The notes: a model not told the origin generated them from the sequence alone. A DNA stretch of 64,000 nucleotides from Halochromatium sp. (GCA_010912705.1 POWB01000009.1:39764-103763), one strand, 5' to 3'. Counted from the first letter of the stretch, positions 1 through 10,174 are shown. Program-made: numbers and translations.

Positions 1-29
1 TAGTTTTACAACCAGAGATAATCAGACTC

Positions 30-443
30 ATGAAAAAACTACTTTATGTCTTTGCGAGTTTCCTGCCCGTCCCGGTGCTGGCCGGCAATCTTCTATCAAC
101 CTGTACTGCCTTCGATCTAGAAGACAATTATTGGCTAGAAGCCTGGTGCGTAATGAATCCGCAGACCTACCTGCCGCCACAGATGTACCGAATGGTTGAG
201 ATGCGTCGCACCTCTATTTATCTTGATCACTGTGTTGGCGTCAATGCCGAAGGCAACCTCTATCTTGGCGGGCAAGATGCTTCGCAACGTTGTCATAATA
301 TCGGGTTTAACTACACTCAAGGCCGGCCCATGCTTTATGGCACCTGCCGAACGAGTGCAGGGGAAGAGGTGTATTCGGTACCCCTGGATCTCTCTGTTGG
401 CTTGTATAGCGTCGGGGGGCAACTAGGCTGCAGAGTAGAATAA
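30..443 (+). CDS. Secreted CVNH-like (cyanovirin-N fold) protein, copy 1
   Basis: 137-residue protein with an N-terminal signal peptide (MKKLLYVFASF..., cleavage probably after VLAG). The mature part has the cyanovirin-N homology pattern: an early Cys, a hydrophobic stretch ending L/W-x-A-W-C, then an ILD-like strand (SIYLDHCVG), an N-x-x-G-x-L segment, a later Cys, L-x-G-T-C and an x-L-D-L strand. CVNH proteins bind mannose-type glycans; the ligand here is unknown. It is the first of three related secreted proteins in tandem and the most diverged of them. The DNA is visibly more AT-rich than most of the window, which may indicate transfer. No strong ribosome binding site precedes the ATG. 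The family call is by pattern only and should be read as CVNH-like. Confidence 0.55.
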   Translation: MKKLLYVFASFLPVPVLAGNLLSTCTAFDLEDNYWLEAWCVMNPQTYLPPQMYRMVEMRRTSIYLDHCVGVNAEGNLYLGGQDASQRCHNIGFNYTQGRPMLYGTCRTSAGEEVYSVPLDLSVGLYSVGGQLGCRVE

Positions 444-477
444 GAAAAGAGGAGTGTTTGTCTTGTGAAAAATAAAC

Positions 478-592
478 GGCTCATGAGGCGAAACCTGTGA
501 AGCCGCTTTCCAGAGATTCAGCTAAGATGATCGTGTGGACTGAATTTCCGCCGGGTCGGCAATTAGCAATCACACAGTTCGCCTCATGAGCC
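478..592. repeat. Long-looped inverted repeat between CVNH-like genes 1 and 2
   Basis: GGCTCATGAGGCGAA at 478-492 is the perfect reverse complement of 578-592, with partial further pairing inward (TGTGA against TCACA). The arms enclose about 85 bp. No target-site duplication flanks the arms, so a mobile element is not supported; an RNA hairpin, attenuator or protein-binding site is equally possible. Confidence 0.6.
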
Positions 593-654
593 AAGACTCT
601 TTGTAATTATGGTAATAGCAGTCGCGCAGCCAATATCGATGTGGGAAAGATGTT

Positions 655-1056
655 ATGAAAATGAGAGTTTTTGTTTTCCTGGTGCTTGGTTCTCAGTCAC
701 TGCTCTTGAATGCAGAATACCTTGTGGATTGGCAGTGCGGTTTAATTTCTTTTCATAAGGTAATCTACTGCACGAGGTTTGATCCCATGTATCAATGGGA
801 TTCTTGTGCGATGAGGATCGACGATTGTGTCGGAAACTCAAATGGACAGATGGTTCATGGGGCTAATGCGGGGGATAGCTGCAAAGACTATTCTTTTGAC
901 AAGGGTAGCAACCAATTGTCAGCAAAATGCCGTGATAATAACGGTCAGTTGCAATCCACCAGTATCAATATCTGGGATTATTTTAAGGTAGGCTCAGATA
1001 CCGGTAGGGATACAGCTCTGGATGGTGAAGCGTACGATTATCGTTGTGCACAGTAG
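655..1056 (+). CDS. Secreted CVNH-like protein, copy 2
   Basis: 133 residues with a signal peptide (MKMRVFVFLVLGSQSLLLNA). The mature part carries the CVNH pattern clearly: Q-C near the start, I-x-C, then MRIDDCVGNSNGQ, DSC, L-S-A-K-C-R-D-N-N-G, and S-T-S-I-N-I-x-D-Y-F. The C..G..STSIN.xDY segment matches the conserved second half of a CVNH repeat. It shares long identical blocks with the next gene (DDCVGNS, GDSCKDY, RDN.GQL, STSIN), so the two are recent paralogues. Six or more cysteines suggest disulfides and periplasmic or extracellular location. A purine-rich GGGAAAG lies just upstream of the ATG. A lectin role is inferred from the family. Confidence 0.65.
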   Translation: MKMRVFVFLVLGSQSLLLNAEYLVDWQCGLISFHKVIYCTRFDPMYQWDSCAMRIDDCVGNSNGQMVHGANAGDSCKDYSFDKGSNQLSAKCRDNNGQLQSTSINIWDYFKVGSDTGRDTALDGEAYDYRCAQ

Positions 1057-1121
1057 CATAGATTATTGATCGCCTATTGCCTGTGAGTAGGTGATATGCC
1101 CAGCTTAGAACCTCTCATGAG

Positions 1122-1568
1122 ATGCTCATCATGATGCAAAATAAAACCCTTGCACTTTTTTTGTTGGTGCTACTGCCCACCAGTGTCGCTTATAGTCAAG
1201 CTGCTCTCTATACGTGTCCTTCGGGTATAAATTTTCGCGACTGCTCGTTAGAGCACTTTCATAAAGTCATAACATGTAAAGTTGCTATCGAGGATTGGAG
1301 CAAAAGCGCATCTATTAAGATTGACGATTGTGTTGGTAATTCAGGCGGTCAGATGGTGCATGGGTCTGGCGCCGGAGACAGTTGTAAAGACTACACTGTT
1401 TATTCTGATAATACCCTGCACGCATCCTGCCGCGATAACGACGGCCAATTAAGATCAACCTCTATTAATCTTAATGATTATTTTGTGACATACCCTAAAG
1501 AAAAGGAAGCGCTCGTGACTCGGATTGGCAAAGACCCATGTAGTTATCTTTTTAGATGCGCGCAATGA
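1122..1568 (+). CDS. Secreted CVNH-like protein, copy 3
   Basis: 148 residues from the first ATG; in-frame ATGs at 1131 and 1134 are equally plausible starts, because TGAGATG at 1117-1123 is spaced well for 1131. A signal peptide (LALFLLVLLPTSVAYSQA) precedes a CVNH-like domain with IKIDDCVGNSGGQ, GDSCKDY, LHASCRDNDGQLRSTSINLNDYF and a C-terminal F-R-C-A-Q that matches the end of copy 2 (YRCAQ). It lies 65 bp after copy 2 on the same strand, so the two are probably co-transcribed. Carbohydrate binding is a family-based inference. Confidence 0.65.
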   Translation: MLIMMQNKTLALFLLVLLPTSVAYSQAALYTCPSGINFRDCSLEHFHKVITCKVAIEDWSKSASIKIDDCVGNSGGQMVHGSGAGDSCKDYTVYSDNTLHASCRDNDGQLRSTSINLNDYFVTYPKEKEALVTRIGKDPCSYLFRCAQ

Positions 1569-1693
1569 CTTATTGGGCCTAATGAGCTACCTTGGAGCCA
1601 AACGCAGCTTCTGCCCGGCGTTAATGGTAGAGAAAATCCACGCTTGTATCTATTGGTTTAGCTGTATATCCATGTTTTAGCGCGAGGTCAGAT

Positions 1694-3598
1694 GTGTTCA
1701 ACCGATCTATTTTGAGACTAGCGATTGCAATCGTTGTTGGTTTGAGTGCCCAGATGGCGATCGCACGGCCCAACGCTGCGTGGAAAATGGCCGAGGCGCC
1801 GGTATCGGGAGAGGTCGCTGTCCAGTTCGTACTGAAGACGCCGAGAGAACGCCAACTCGAGCGTATCGCACTGGCCGCCGCTAATCCCGCGTCCCGGCGT
1901 TACGGGCGCTACTGGTCCATGGAAGAGGTGCTCGCGAGCTTTGGCCCCGAGACAGAGACGACCGAGCAGGTCATCCGCTATCTGACGGAACAGGGATTGG
2001 AGCCACAGCTCGATGCGACCGGGCTCTACGTCGAGGCTCGCATGCGGGTTGAGCAGGCGTCAGGATTGTTGAATGTCGTCCTCCATCAGTATGAAACACC
2101 CGATGGCCGACAGCGCTTCCTCGCGCCGGAGTCTTCTCCGCAGATTCCGGCAGAACTCGCGCCGCATGTTGACGCGATCGTCGGGCTCGATCAGACCCCG
2201 ATGCGTCTGCCGGACTTGCCGGCGAGCGCAGCCGCCTTCGGCGACGCAGTCTCGATGCAACTCACGCAGACCTCGAGTGATCCGGAGCATTACAACTCAG
2301 CGCTCGCTAATGAGGGTACAGCGCAAGGCTGCGCCGACGGCATCAGTGCCGGTGGACGCTACCCGTACACCCCAAATCAATGGCTGCACGCCTATGGCCT
2401 CGATCAATTCCATGCGCTCGGCTTCGATGGTCGAGGCGAGCGCCTGGCCGTGATAGCGATCGATGGCTTTTTCCAATCCGACCTTGATGGCTTCACCGAC
2501 TGTTTCGGGCTGCCCCGGCAAATGCCCAACGTCATCACCGTGCCAGGTGGACCACCGCTGCCGGGCACAGGTGGCGAGACGGCCTTGGATCTCCAAATGC
2601 TGGCCGCTACCGCTCCGGGACTCGACGAGATCCAGGTGTTCGAAAGCACCGATGGTCAAGGTGGACTGGTAGCTGATGCGACAAGTCTTGGTCGGGCCAC
2701 GCTTGCCGCCATCACCCAACCGCGGGATCAACGTCCGAGCGTTATTTCCATCTCCATCGGGCAATGTGAGGCCCAAGGCACTTTAGCTGATAACCTTTTA
2801 TGGGAAAGAGCATTGCTTCGAGCTGCTGCGACTGGAATATCGGTCTTCGTCGCCAGTAGCGATACAGGTGTCACGTCCTGTCGATTCGATCAAGACCTCG
2901 GCGAACAAACTCTGACCAACGCCGTCGGTATCGTCAGCGCGAGTTATCCAGCCACCTCGCCCTGGGTCACCGCCGTTGGCGGCACCAACCTCTGGTTGAA
3001 TCCGGATAACTCCATTGCCACGGAGATCGTCTGGAATAGTTGGTCCAAGCTCGCTGAGCTGCCGCTCTTTGGGGAGATCGTTGATGTGATCAGCATGGGA
3101 GCGGGGACCGGTGGTTTGAGCGCTTGGTTCAGGCAGCCCAGATGGCAGCGTAGGACCCAGATCCCGAACGACGCTTTTGGTCCATATCGACAGGCGAGGG
3201 CCGTTCCCGATGTTGCACTACTGGCCGATACAGCACCTGGTTATGCGAAATTGAGTGCTGGTGAATGGGAGAGTATCGGTGGCACCAGTGCCGCCACACC
3301 GCTGATGGCCGGTGCCGTTGCCATCATGAATCAGGCATTGCTCGTGAGCGGTCAACGGCGTCTTGGGTTTCTTAACCCATTGCTTTACCAATTCGGGAAC
3401 AATGAGCACATTCGAAGCCAGGTCTACCGCGACGTGACCTATGGCGATAATGAGACGACTTGGCAGGTGTTCCCTTGGGGTGCGAATTCCCCCAGCTTCA
3501 GTGCTGAAGCCAAGCCAGGCTATGATCTCGCGACCGGGTGGGGATCACCAAGATTCCTGGAATTTTTTCAGCAGGTCCAACTCATCAGCCCGATGTAA
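1694..3598 (+). CDS. Sedolisin-family (S53) serine-carboxyl protease, copy 1
   Basis: 634 residues: signal peptide (ends QMAIARP), a pro-kumamolisin activation domain (about 35-175, with the typical RYGRYWSMEEV segment), then the peptidase S53 domain (about 220-630). The Ser-Glu-Asp machinery is present: Glu295 and Asp299 in GGETALD, oxyanion Asp390 in VASSDTG, and nucleophile Ser532 in GGTSAATP. The C-terminal GYDLATGWGSP is the usual S53 calcium-site signature. Sedolisins are secreted endopeptidases active at low pH. The start is the GTG at 1694, eight bases after a GAGGT sequence; it aligns with the start region of the tandem copy that follows. Peptide substrate is unknown. Confidence 0.9.
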   Translation: MFNRSILRLAIAIVVGLSAQMAIARPNAAWKMAEAPVSGEVAVQFVLKTPRERQLERIALAAANPASRRYGRYWSMEEVLASFGPETETTEQVIRYLTEQGLEPQLDATGLYVEARMRVEQASGLLNVVLHQYETPDGRQRFLAPESSPQIPAELAPHVDAIVGLDQTPMRLPDLPASAAAFGDAVSMQLTQTSSDPEHYNSALANEGTAQGCADGISAGGRYPYTPNQWLHAYGLDQFHALGFDGRGERLAVIAIDGFFQSDLDGFTDCFGLPRQMPNVITVPGGPPLPGTGGETALDLQMLAATAPGLDEIQVFESTDGQGGLVADATSLGRATLAAITQPRDQRPSVISISIGQCEAQGTLADNLLWERALLRAAATGISVFVASSDTGVTSCRFDQDLGEQTLTNAVGIVSASYPATSPWVTAVGGTNLWLNPDNSIATEIVWNSWSKLAELPLFGEIVDVISMGAGTGGLSAWFRQPRWQRRTQIPNDAFGPYRQARAVPDVALLADTAPGYAKLSAGEWESIGGTSAATPLMAGAVAIMNQALLVSGQRRLGFLNPLLYQFGNNEHIRSQVYRDVTYGDNETTWQVFPWGANSPSFSAEAKPGYDLATGWGSPRFLEFFQQVQLISPM

Positions 3599-3681
3599 CC
3601 TTCGCTTTTCATGTAAGCCAAAATAGAGACGACACAGTCCTATTCAGCTCAGCTATGTCCCTGCTTTTATCTTGAGGTAAG

Positions 3682-5658
3682 ATGTTGGTCAATCAAACTG
3701 TTTTAAGATTAGCGATTGCAATCGTTGTTGTGCTGACTGCGCAGATGGCGATCGCACGACCCTATGATGCACGAAAACTGGCCGAAGCACCGCCATCCGA
3801 TGAGGTCGTTGTCCAGTTCGTGCTACGCACCCCTAAAGAAGACCAGCTCGAACGTCTCGCATTGGCCGCCGCTAATCCGAGCTCCCCACGCTATGGTCGC
3901 TATCTGTCTATGGAGGAAGTGCTTGAGACCTTTGGCCCCGAGCCGGGTGCGGCTGAGCAGGTCATCGACTATCTCGAGCAACAGGAGTTGGAGGCACGCC
4001 TTGATGCAATGAAGCTGTATGTTGAGGCTCGCATGCCTGTTCAACAGGCCGAATCCTTGGCTGATGTGACCCTCTATCAGTACGAAACACTCGATGGGCG
4101 TCAACGCTTCCTCGCACCGGAGTCCACCCCACAGATTCCGGCAAAGCTCGTGCCCTATGTCGACGCGATCGTCGGGCTCGACCAGACTCCTGTCCTGCTA
4201 CCGGACCCGCCCGCCAGTGAAGTCGTCATCGACGGCGCACATTTTAAGCAAGGCGCGCAGACGTCGAGCGATCTGGAGCAGGCGAGCGACCCGGATCATT
4301 ACAACTCGGCCCTCGCCAATGATGGCACGCCGGCCGGCTGCCCCGAAGGGATCAGTGGTGGTGGACGCAACCCCTACACCCCAAACCAATGGCTTCACGC
4401 CTACGGGCTGGATCAATTTCATGCGCTGGGCTTCGATGGTCGAGGCGAGCGCTTGGCCCTGATCGAGATCGATGGCTTTCTTCAATCCGACCTCGACGGA
4501 TTCACTGACTGTTTCGGACTGCCCAGGCAAACACCCAGTCTCACCACCGTTCCCGGTGGACCACCGCTGCCGGGAGGCGGCGAAACGATCTTGGATTTGC
4601 AAGTATTGGCCGCGACAGCCCCAGGGCTCGAGGCGCTTCAGGTGTTCGAAAGCACCGATGGTCAAGGCGGACCAGCCGCTGATCAGACAAGTCTCGCGAG
4701 AACACTGCTCGCCGCCCTCGATCAGCCAGCGGATCAACGTCCGACCATTATTTCGATCTCTCTAGGAGGATGCGAGGCTGAAAACCCCTTAACCGAAAGT
4801 ATCTTGGCCGAAAGAGCGCTGCTACGAGCCACCGCGACTGGCATATCTGTCTTCGTCGCCTCGGGCGACACCGGCATCACGTCCTGTCGGTATGAGCAAG
4901 ACCTTGGTGAGCAAACACTGACCAACGCCTACGGCATCGTCAGTGCGAGTTATCCTGCAACCTCGCCTTGGGTCACCGCTGTTGGCGGCACCAACCTCTG
5001 GTTAAATCCGGATAACTCCATTCACATAGAGATCGTTTGGAATAGTTGGTCAATCTTCGCAGAGCTGACGCTCTTTGGACAAACGATCGATGCTATCGAG
5101 ATGGGAGCTGGTACCGGTGGCTTGAGCGCTTGGTTCAGCCAGCCCGACTGGCAGCGCAAGACCGAGATTCCGAACGATGCCTACGGACCATACGAACAGG
5201 CGAGAGCCGTTCCCGATATTGCACTATTGGCTGATGATGCACCTGGTTATACCTATTTGAGGAATGGTGAATGGGCAAATGTCGGTGGCACCAGCGCCGC
5301 CGCACCGCTGATGGCCGGTGCCGTTGCCCTGATGAATCAAGCGTTGCTCGCCAACGATAAATGGCGTCTCGGATTTCTTAACCCATTACTTTATCAGTTT
5401 GGGAACAATGAGCAAATTCGAGGACAGGTCTATCACGACGTCATCGAGGGCGATAATGAGACCACCTGGCAGGTGTTCCCTTGGGGGGCTCAGCCTCCCA
5501 GCTTCAGTGCAGAAGCCAAGCCGGGCTATGATCTGGCTACGGGTTGGGGGTCGCCAAGATTCCCAGAATTTTTCGAACAGGCTCAGCGTATCGATCCATC
5601 GAGAAACCTGCTCCTGATGCAGCCAGGGAGCTGGCGTTATTCGTTATTCGCCCGCTAG
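3682..5658 (+). CDS. Sedolisin-family (S53) serine-carboxyl protease, copy 2
   Basis: 658-residue tandem duplicate of the preceding protease, 83 bp downstream, with the same order: signal peptide, pro-kumamolisin activation domain, S53 catalytic domain. Catalytic residues are Glu301, Asp305, Asp396 (VASGDTG) and Ser538 (GGTSAAAP). GYDLATGWGSP is conserved. It differs from copy 1 mainly in an insertion between pro-domain and catalytic domain (about residues 188-208) and in a C-terminal tail of about 20 residues ending PGSWRYSLFAR that copy 1 lacks. GAGGT lies just upstream of the ATG. The pair probably arose by local duplication and forms an exported proteolysis locus. Confidence 0.9.
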   Translation: MLVNQTVLRLAIAIVVVLTAQMAIARPYDARKLAEAPPSDEVVVQFVLRTPKEDQLERLALAAANPSSPRYGRYLSMEEVLETFGPEPGAAEQVIDYLEQQELEARLDAMKLYVEARMPVQQAESLADVTLYQYETLDGRQRFLAPESTPQIPAKLVPYVDAIVGLDQTPVLLPDPPASEVVIDGAHFKQGAQTSSDLEQASDPDHYNSALANDGTPAGCPEGISGGGRNPYTPNQWLHAYGLDQFHALGFDGRGERLALIEIDGFLQSDLDGFTDCFGLPRQTPSLTTVPGGPPLPGGGETILDLQVLAATAPGLEALQVFESTDGQGGPAADQTSLARTLLAALDQPADQRPTIISISLGGCEAENPLTESILAERALLRATATGISVFVASGDTGITSCRYEQDLGEQTLTNAYGIVSASYPATSPWVTAVGGTNLWLNPDNSIHIEIVWNSWSIFAELTLFGQTIDAIEMGAGTGGLSAWFSQPDWQRKTEIPNDAYGPYEQARAVPDIALLADDAPGYTYLRNGEWANVGGTSAAAPLMAGAVALMNQALLANDKWRLGFLNPLLYQFGNNEQIRGQVYHDVIEGDNETTWQVFPWGAQPPSFSAEAKPGYDLATGWGSPRFPEFFEQAQRIDPSRNLLLMQPGSWRYSLFAR

Positions 5659-5875
5659 CTTGAGCGCCGATCGATCAAGGACTCGAAAAGGGACAGCGTT
5701 GTGGTCGAGAATCAACGATGGCGCTGATCCCTAGCGCTAACATTGGGTCCGGTTGTGGCTCGCCCGTCCGAGGTCCAAATTAGGATTGGACGATCCCGGC
5801 GCAAAGGGTAACAATCGCTGTTTTCGCCGCGGTGACTGGCCCGGCGCAAGTGACGCGAGGTTGACGACGGAGCCC

Positions 5876-7384
5876 ATGGAGATCGATTGGTCCGACTACG
5901 AGTGCGATGGCTTCTACGATGAGCTTCTAGCGGCGCGCGGCGAGCCGCGCCCTGAGGTTGACGCCTTGGCCGCGGACATCCAAGCCTTAGGCGGTGATGA
6001 GCTGATGACCCGCCAATTGGCGGCCGAGGTCTCGATCAAGGAGATGGGCATCACCTTCACCGTGTACTCAGAGGAGGGCGGTGCGATCGATCGCGCTTGG
6101 CCCTTCGATGTGATCCCGCGGGTGATCCCGGAGCGAGAGTGGCGCCAGGTCGAGCTTGGGTTGAAGCAGCGTGTGCAGGCGCTGAATCTGTTCATCGACG
6201 ACCTTTATCATGATTAGCGCATTGTCAAAGACGGGGTCTTCCCGCAGGAGGTGCTGGAAAAATCGGTGAATTTCCGGCCTCAATGCGTTGGCATTGATCC
6301 GCCTCTAGGCATCTGGGCGCACATCTGCGGCTCTGAACTGGTGCGCGATGCTGATGGCACGCTCTATGTGCTGGAGGATAATCTCCGGGTTCCCTCTGGC
6401 GTCTCCTACATGCTCGAGAATCGGCTGGTGACCAAACGCGTCTTCCCCGAGCTGTTCGAGCACTATGCCCCATTGCCGGTGGATGATTATCCATCGCAAT
6501 TGTTCGATACCCTCGCCTCGCTCTCGCCGCGGCCTGCCGAGTACCCAGAGGTTGTCGTGCTGACGCCCGGCATCTACAACTCGGCCTACTTTGAGCATGC
6601 CTATCTGGCACAGCAGATGGGTGCCGAGCTGGTTGAGGGACGGGATCTGTTCGTCGATGACGACGATTGCTGCTACATGCGCACCGTCGATGGTCCAGCG
6701 CGGGTGGATGTGATCTATCGCCGCGTGGATGATCTTTTTCTCGATCCCGATGCCTTTCGCGATGACTCAGCGCTCGGTGTCGCCGGATTGATGCGATCCT
6801 GGAAGGCCGGTCATGTGGCACTCGCCAACGCCCCTGGTGCAGGCGTCGCTGACGACAAGGTCGTCTATGCCTTCGTTCCCGAGATCATCAAGTATTACCT
6901 GGATCAGGAGCCAATTGTGCCGAATGTGCCAACCTATCGCTGCATGGAGCCGGATGCGCTGCAGTACGTGCTTGAGCACATGGCGGAGCTCGTGGTGAAG
7001 CCAGCCAATGAATCCGGCGGCTATGGCATGTTGGTCGGCCCGGCCTCGACGCAGGCCGAGCGCGACCGTATGGCCGCCGCGATCAAAAAGGATCCGCGCA
7101 ACTATATCGCCCAGCCAACCCTCAAGCTCTCGACGGTACCGACCGTGATCAAGGATCGCCTGGAGCCACGCCACGTCGATCTGCGCCCCTTCATTCTGTC
7201 CGCGGATCGCCAGCAGGTGACGATGGGCGGACTGACCCGCGTTGCGCTGCGCAAGGGCTCGCTGGTGGTCAACTCATCACAGGGTGGCGGCAGCAAAGAT
7301 ACCTGGATCTTGCCGCAGGACAGCGCCACCGAGACCTACGAACAAGTCCAAGGCGAGGCTGGCCAGCGCCAGTCGCAATCCTAA
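5876..7384 (+). pseudogene. Circularly permuted ATP-grasp protein gene interrupted by one in-frame TAG
   Basis: Reading from ATG 5876 gives WSDYECDGFYDELL..., the conserved start of the circularly permuted ATP-grasp (DUF404/DUF407) family, up to LYHD at 6214. The next codon is TAG (6215-6217). The same frame then continues without a shift through RIVKDGVFP..., CVGIDPPLGIW, LYVLEDNLRVPSG, VVKPANESGGYGM and SSQGGGSKDTW to 7384. The combined length of about 502 codons is normal for the family. Relatives have Gln after LYHD, so CAG to TAG is the simplest explanation. It may be a nonsense mutation, sequencing error or readthrough. The next gene encodes the usual partner, an alpha-E protein. Such pairs are thought to act in peptide ligation or modification, but their substrates are undefined. 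Confidence 0.85.
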
Positions 7385-7494
7385 TCGGCGGCTGGCTGCT
7401 GTGCGGTACCTGGTGCCGTCGCGCCTTACAGGACGCAACTCACTGACCTGCCAATTGAGCCTATCTCTTCTCCCCAGCGAGACCTTTATTTGTC

Positions 7495-8439
7495 ATGCTC
7501 TCCCGCGTCGCCGAGAATCTGTACTGGCTTGCTCGCTACGTCGAGCGCGCCGAAAATACCGCCCGCATCGTCAACGTCAACGCCAACTTGCTACTCGATC
7601 TACCCAAGGGGATTGCGCCAGGCTGGAAGCCATTGGTCGATATCACCGGGGCGAATGAACTCTTCGAGGAGCATTACAAAGATTATGGCGAGCGTCAGGT
7701 GATGCGCTTCTTGCTCGGCGATGAGCGCCACCCTGGCTCGATTCGCTCGGCACTGGAGGCCGCGCGCGAGAACTGCCGGACCATTCGTGATTTCGTCCCG
7801 CGTGAGGCCTGGGAGCAGATCAACGGCTTGACGCTCTATGCGCGCGATGGCCTACAAAAGGGACTGACCAAGAATGGCCGACACTCCTATCTGCGTGGGC
7901 TCATCACCCACAGCCAGCTGATCAACGGCCTGTTGGATGGAACCATGCTGCACGATCAGGGCTTCGAGTTCTTGAGCCTGGGGCGTTACATCGAGCGCGC
8001 CGATATGACGACGCGTATCGCCGATGTGCACTCCGCTAGCCTGCTACCGGATGCGGATGAAGCGCGTCCCTACGACAATATTCAATGGGTCAGCGTGCTG
8101 AAGTCCCTCACCGCCTATCAGATGTATCGTCGCAGTACCCAGATTCGGGTACAGCGTGGACCGGTGCTCGGGTTTATCTTCAAGAGCCCTCGGTTTCCGC
8201 GCTCGCTGCGCTGGTGCATCGACCACAGTCGAATTTGTCTTGAGCGCCTACCGCGCAACGAGGGTTGTTTGCGGGTCAACGGGCGCCTAGCGCGCGCCTT
8301 GGATTCAGCTGAGCTGGAGGGATTCAGCCAGAAAGAGCTGCACGACTTCATCGATGAGCTCCAACTGGGTATCGCAGACCTGCACGAAGAGATCGCCCAA
8401 ACCTGGTTCCCGCCGCTGGTGACAGCGGCTGCCGCCTGA
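7495..8439 (+). CDS. Alpha-E domain (DUF403) protein
   Basis: 314 residues beginning MLSRVAENLYWLARYVERAEN, the hallmark start of alpha-E proteins, with a repeat of the same helical motif near residue 163 (FLSLGRYIERADMTTRI). The protein is predicted to be all-helical and cytoplasmic. In many bacteria it is encoded directly after a circularly permuted ATP-grasp protein and often near a transglutaminase-like protease; here only the ATP-grasp partner is adjacent, 110 bp upstream and on the same strand. Biochemical function is unknown. No transglutaminase gene follows; adk does. Confidence 0.9.
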   Translation: MLSRVAENLYWLARYVERAENTARIVNVNANLLLDLPKGIAPGWKPLVDITGANELFEEHYKDYGERQVMRFLLGDERHPGSIRSALEAARENCRTIRDFVPREAWEQINGLTLYARDGLQKGLTKNGRHSYLRGLITHSQLINGLLDGTMLHDQGFEFLSLGRYIERADMTTRIADVHSASLLPDADEARPYDNIQWVSVLKSLTAYQMYRRSTQIRVQRGPVLGFIFKSPRFPRSLRWCIDHSRICLERLPRNEGCLRVNGRLARALDSAELEGFSQKELHDFIDELQLGIADLHEEIAQTWFPPLVTAAAA

Positions 8440-8487
8440 GGACAACGCCAATTATTTGACAGTTATCGCAGGTTGCAATTGCCGTAG

Positions 8488-9210
<723 letters not shown>

Positions 9211-9234
9211 ATTGGAGCTAGGACCGCAGAACAA

Positions 9235-9278
9235 CACCGATGCACACAGATGGAAACGAGACGCTGTGTGAATCGGTG
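9235..9278. terminator. Hairpin between convergent adk and betaine-synthesis genes
   Basis: CACCGATGCACACAG (9235-9249) pairs with CTGTGTGAATCGGTG (9264-9278), a 15-bp stem with one mismatch and a 14-nt loop. Weaker pairing extends outward (ACCGCAG against CTGTGGT). It lies between two convergent genes and could end both transcripts. The CACAGAT-like units also resemble dispersed intergenic repeats. No clear T-run follows. Confidence 0.5.
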
Positions 9279-9328
9279 AATATCTGTGGTTCTTATTGGC
9301 TAGGGTACCGGCGGTTCTGGCTTATTGC

Positions 9329-10174
9329 TCAGGCGGGTTTGCGGAAGTGCATGATGCCCCAGCTCAGGTAGCCGTTACGGCCGCCCTCGACCCAGTGCCC
9401 GAGCCCGGCCAACATGCGCTCGATGTACGCTTCCGAGACCTTGCCCTTGAGGGCATCGCGCTGCTCGCGAAGGGTATCGGCTACCCGTGCATAATGCCTG
9501 ATCAGATTCTCGGTTAGATCGATGATCTCAACCTCTTGCCAACCTAGCTGTTTGGCCTGGGCGCGATAGAACGCAAAGGAGCCGAGGCTGGTCAGATGGA
9601 TGCGGTCGAAGATCGGCTGCAGCACGCCTTCAGGGCAATCGTCGGCCTGCATGGGGTCGGTGAAGATCAGCTCGCCGCCGGGCTTCAAGACCCGATCGAT
9701 CTCCTTCATCACCTGATCGCGATGGCCGGAGTGGAGGATCGCATCCTGCGACCAGGCGACCTCGAAGCTGGAGTCTGGAGCAGGGATCTCCTCGAAATTG
9801 GCATCGACGACCTCGATCAGGTGATCGAGGCCAGCGGCCTGGTTCATGGCGCGATCACGCTGGTTCTCGGCCTCGCTGAGATTCAGGGCGAGGACTTGAC
9901 AGCCAAAGCGCTTGGACAGGTGACGCGCGGCGCCGCCATAGCCAGCACCCAGGTCAATGACACGGGCATCGGGTTGCGAAAGCGGCGTTGCGATGCGGTC
10001 GGCGATGCGCTCGACGGTGCGCGCCGAAGCGGTTGCAATCGGCTCATTGGCGTCTTCGTAGAGTCCGATATGGATGTCTTCGCCACCCCAGACATGGAAG
10101 TAGAAGTTGTCCGCGTCCTCGCTGTTGTAATAGCCGCGAGCCGTCTCGACAGCCTCTGAATAGCCTTGACTCAT
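9329..10174 (-). CDS. sdmt: Sarcosine/dimethylglycine N-methyltransferase (betaine synthesis)
   Basis: 281 residues. Class I SAM-dependent methyltransferase with motif I VIDLGAGYGG (about 72-81), a downstream acidic strand, and the DPMQAD segment seen in dimethylglycine methyltransferases of halophilic phototrophs. It transfers methyl groups from SAM to sarcosine and dimethylglycine, giving glycine betaine, a compatible solute. The start at 10174 is chosen because GGGAGG sits six bases upstream and because it overlaps the stop of the preceding GSMT gene as ATGA, indicating translational coupling. The N-terminal YYNSEDADNFYFHVWGGEDIHIG is typical of the family. Confidence 0.9.
   Translation of the reverse strand: MSQGYSEAVETARGYYNSEDADNFYFHVWGGEDIHIGLYEDANEPIATASARTVERIADRIATPLSQPDARVIDLGAGYGGAARHLSKRFGCQVLALNLSEAENQRDRAMNQAAGLDHLIEVVDANFEEIPAPDSSFEVAWSQDAILHSGHRDQVMKEIDRVLKPGGELIFTDPMQADDCPEGVLQPIFDRIHLTSLGSFAFYRAQAKQLGWQEVEIIDLTENLIRHYARVADTLREQRDALKGKVSEAYIERMLAGLGHWVEGGRNGYLSWGIMHFRKPA

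Noticed and set aside
478..592. MITE
   Set aside because: Inverted repeats are perfect, but no target-site duplication flanks them and no second copy was seen in the window.
5753..5875. Upstream extension of the ATP-grasp protein from TTG 5753
   Set aside because: The extra 41 residues are not family-like; conserved similarity begins at ATG 5876.
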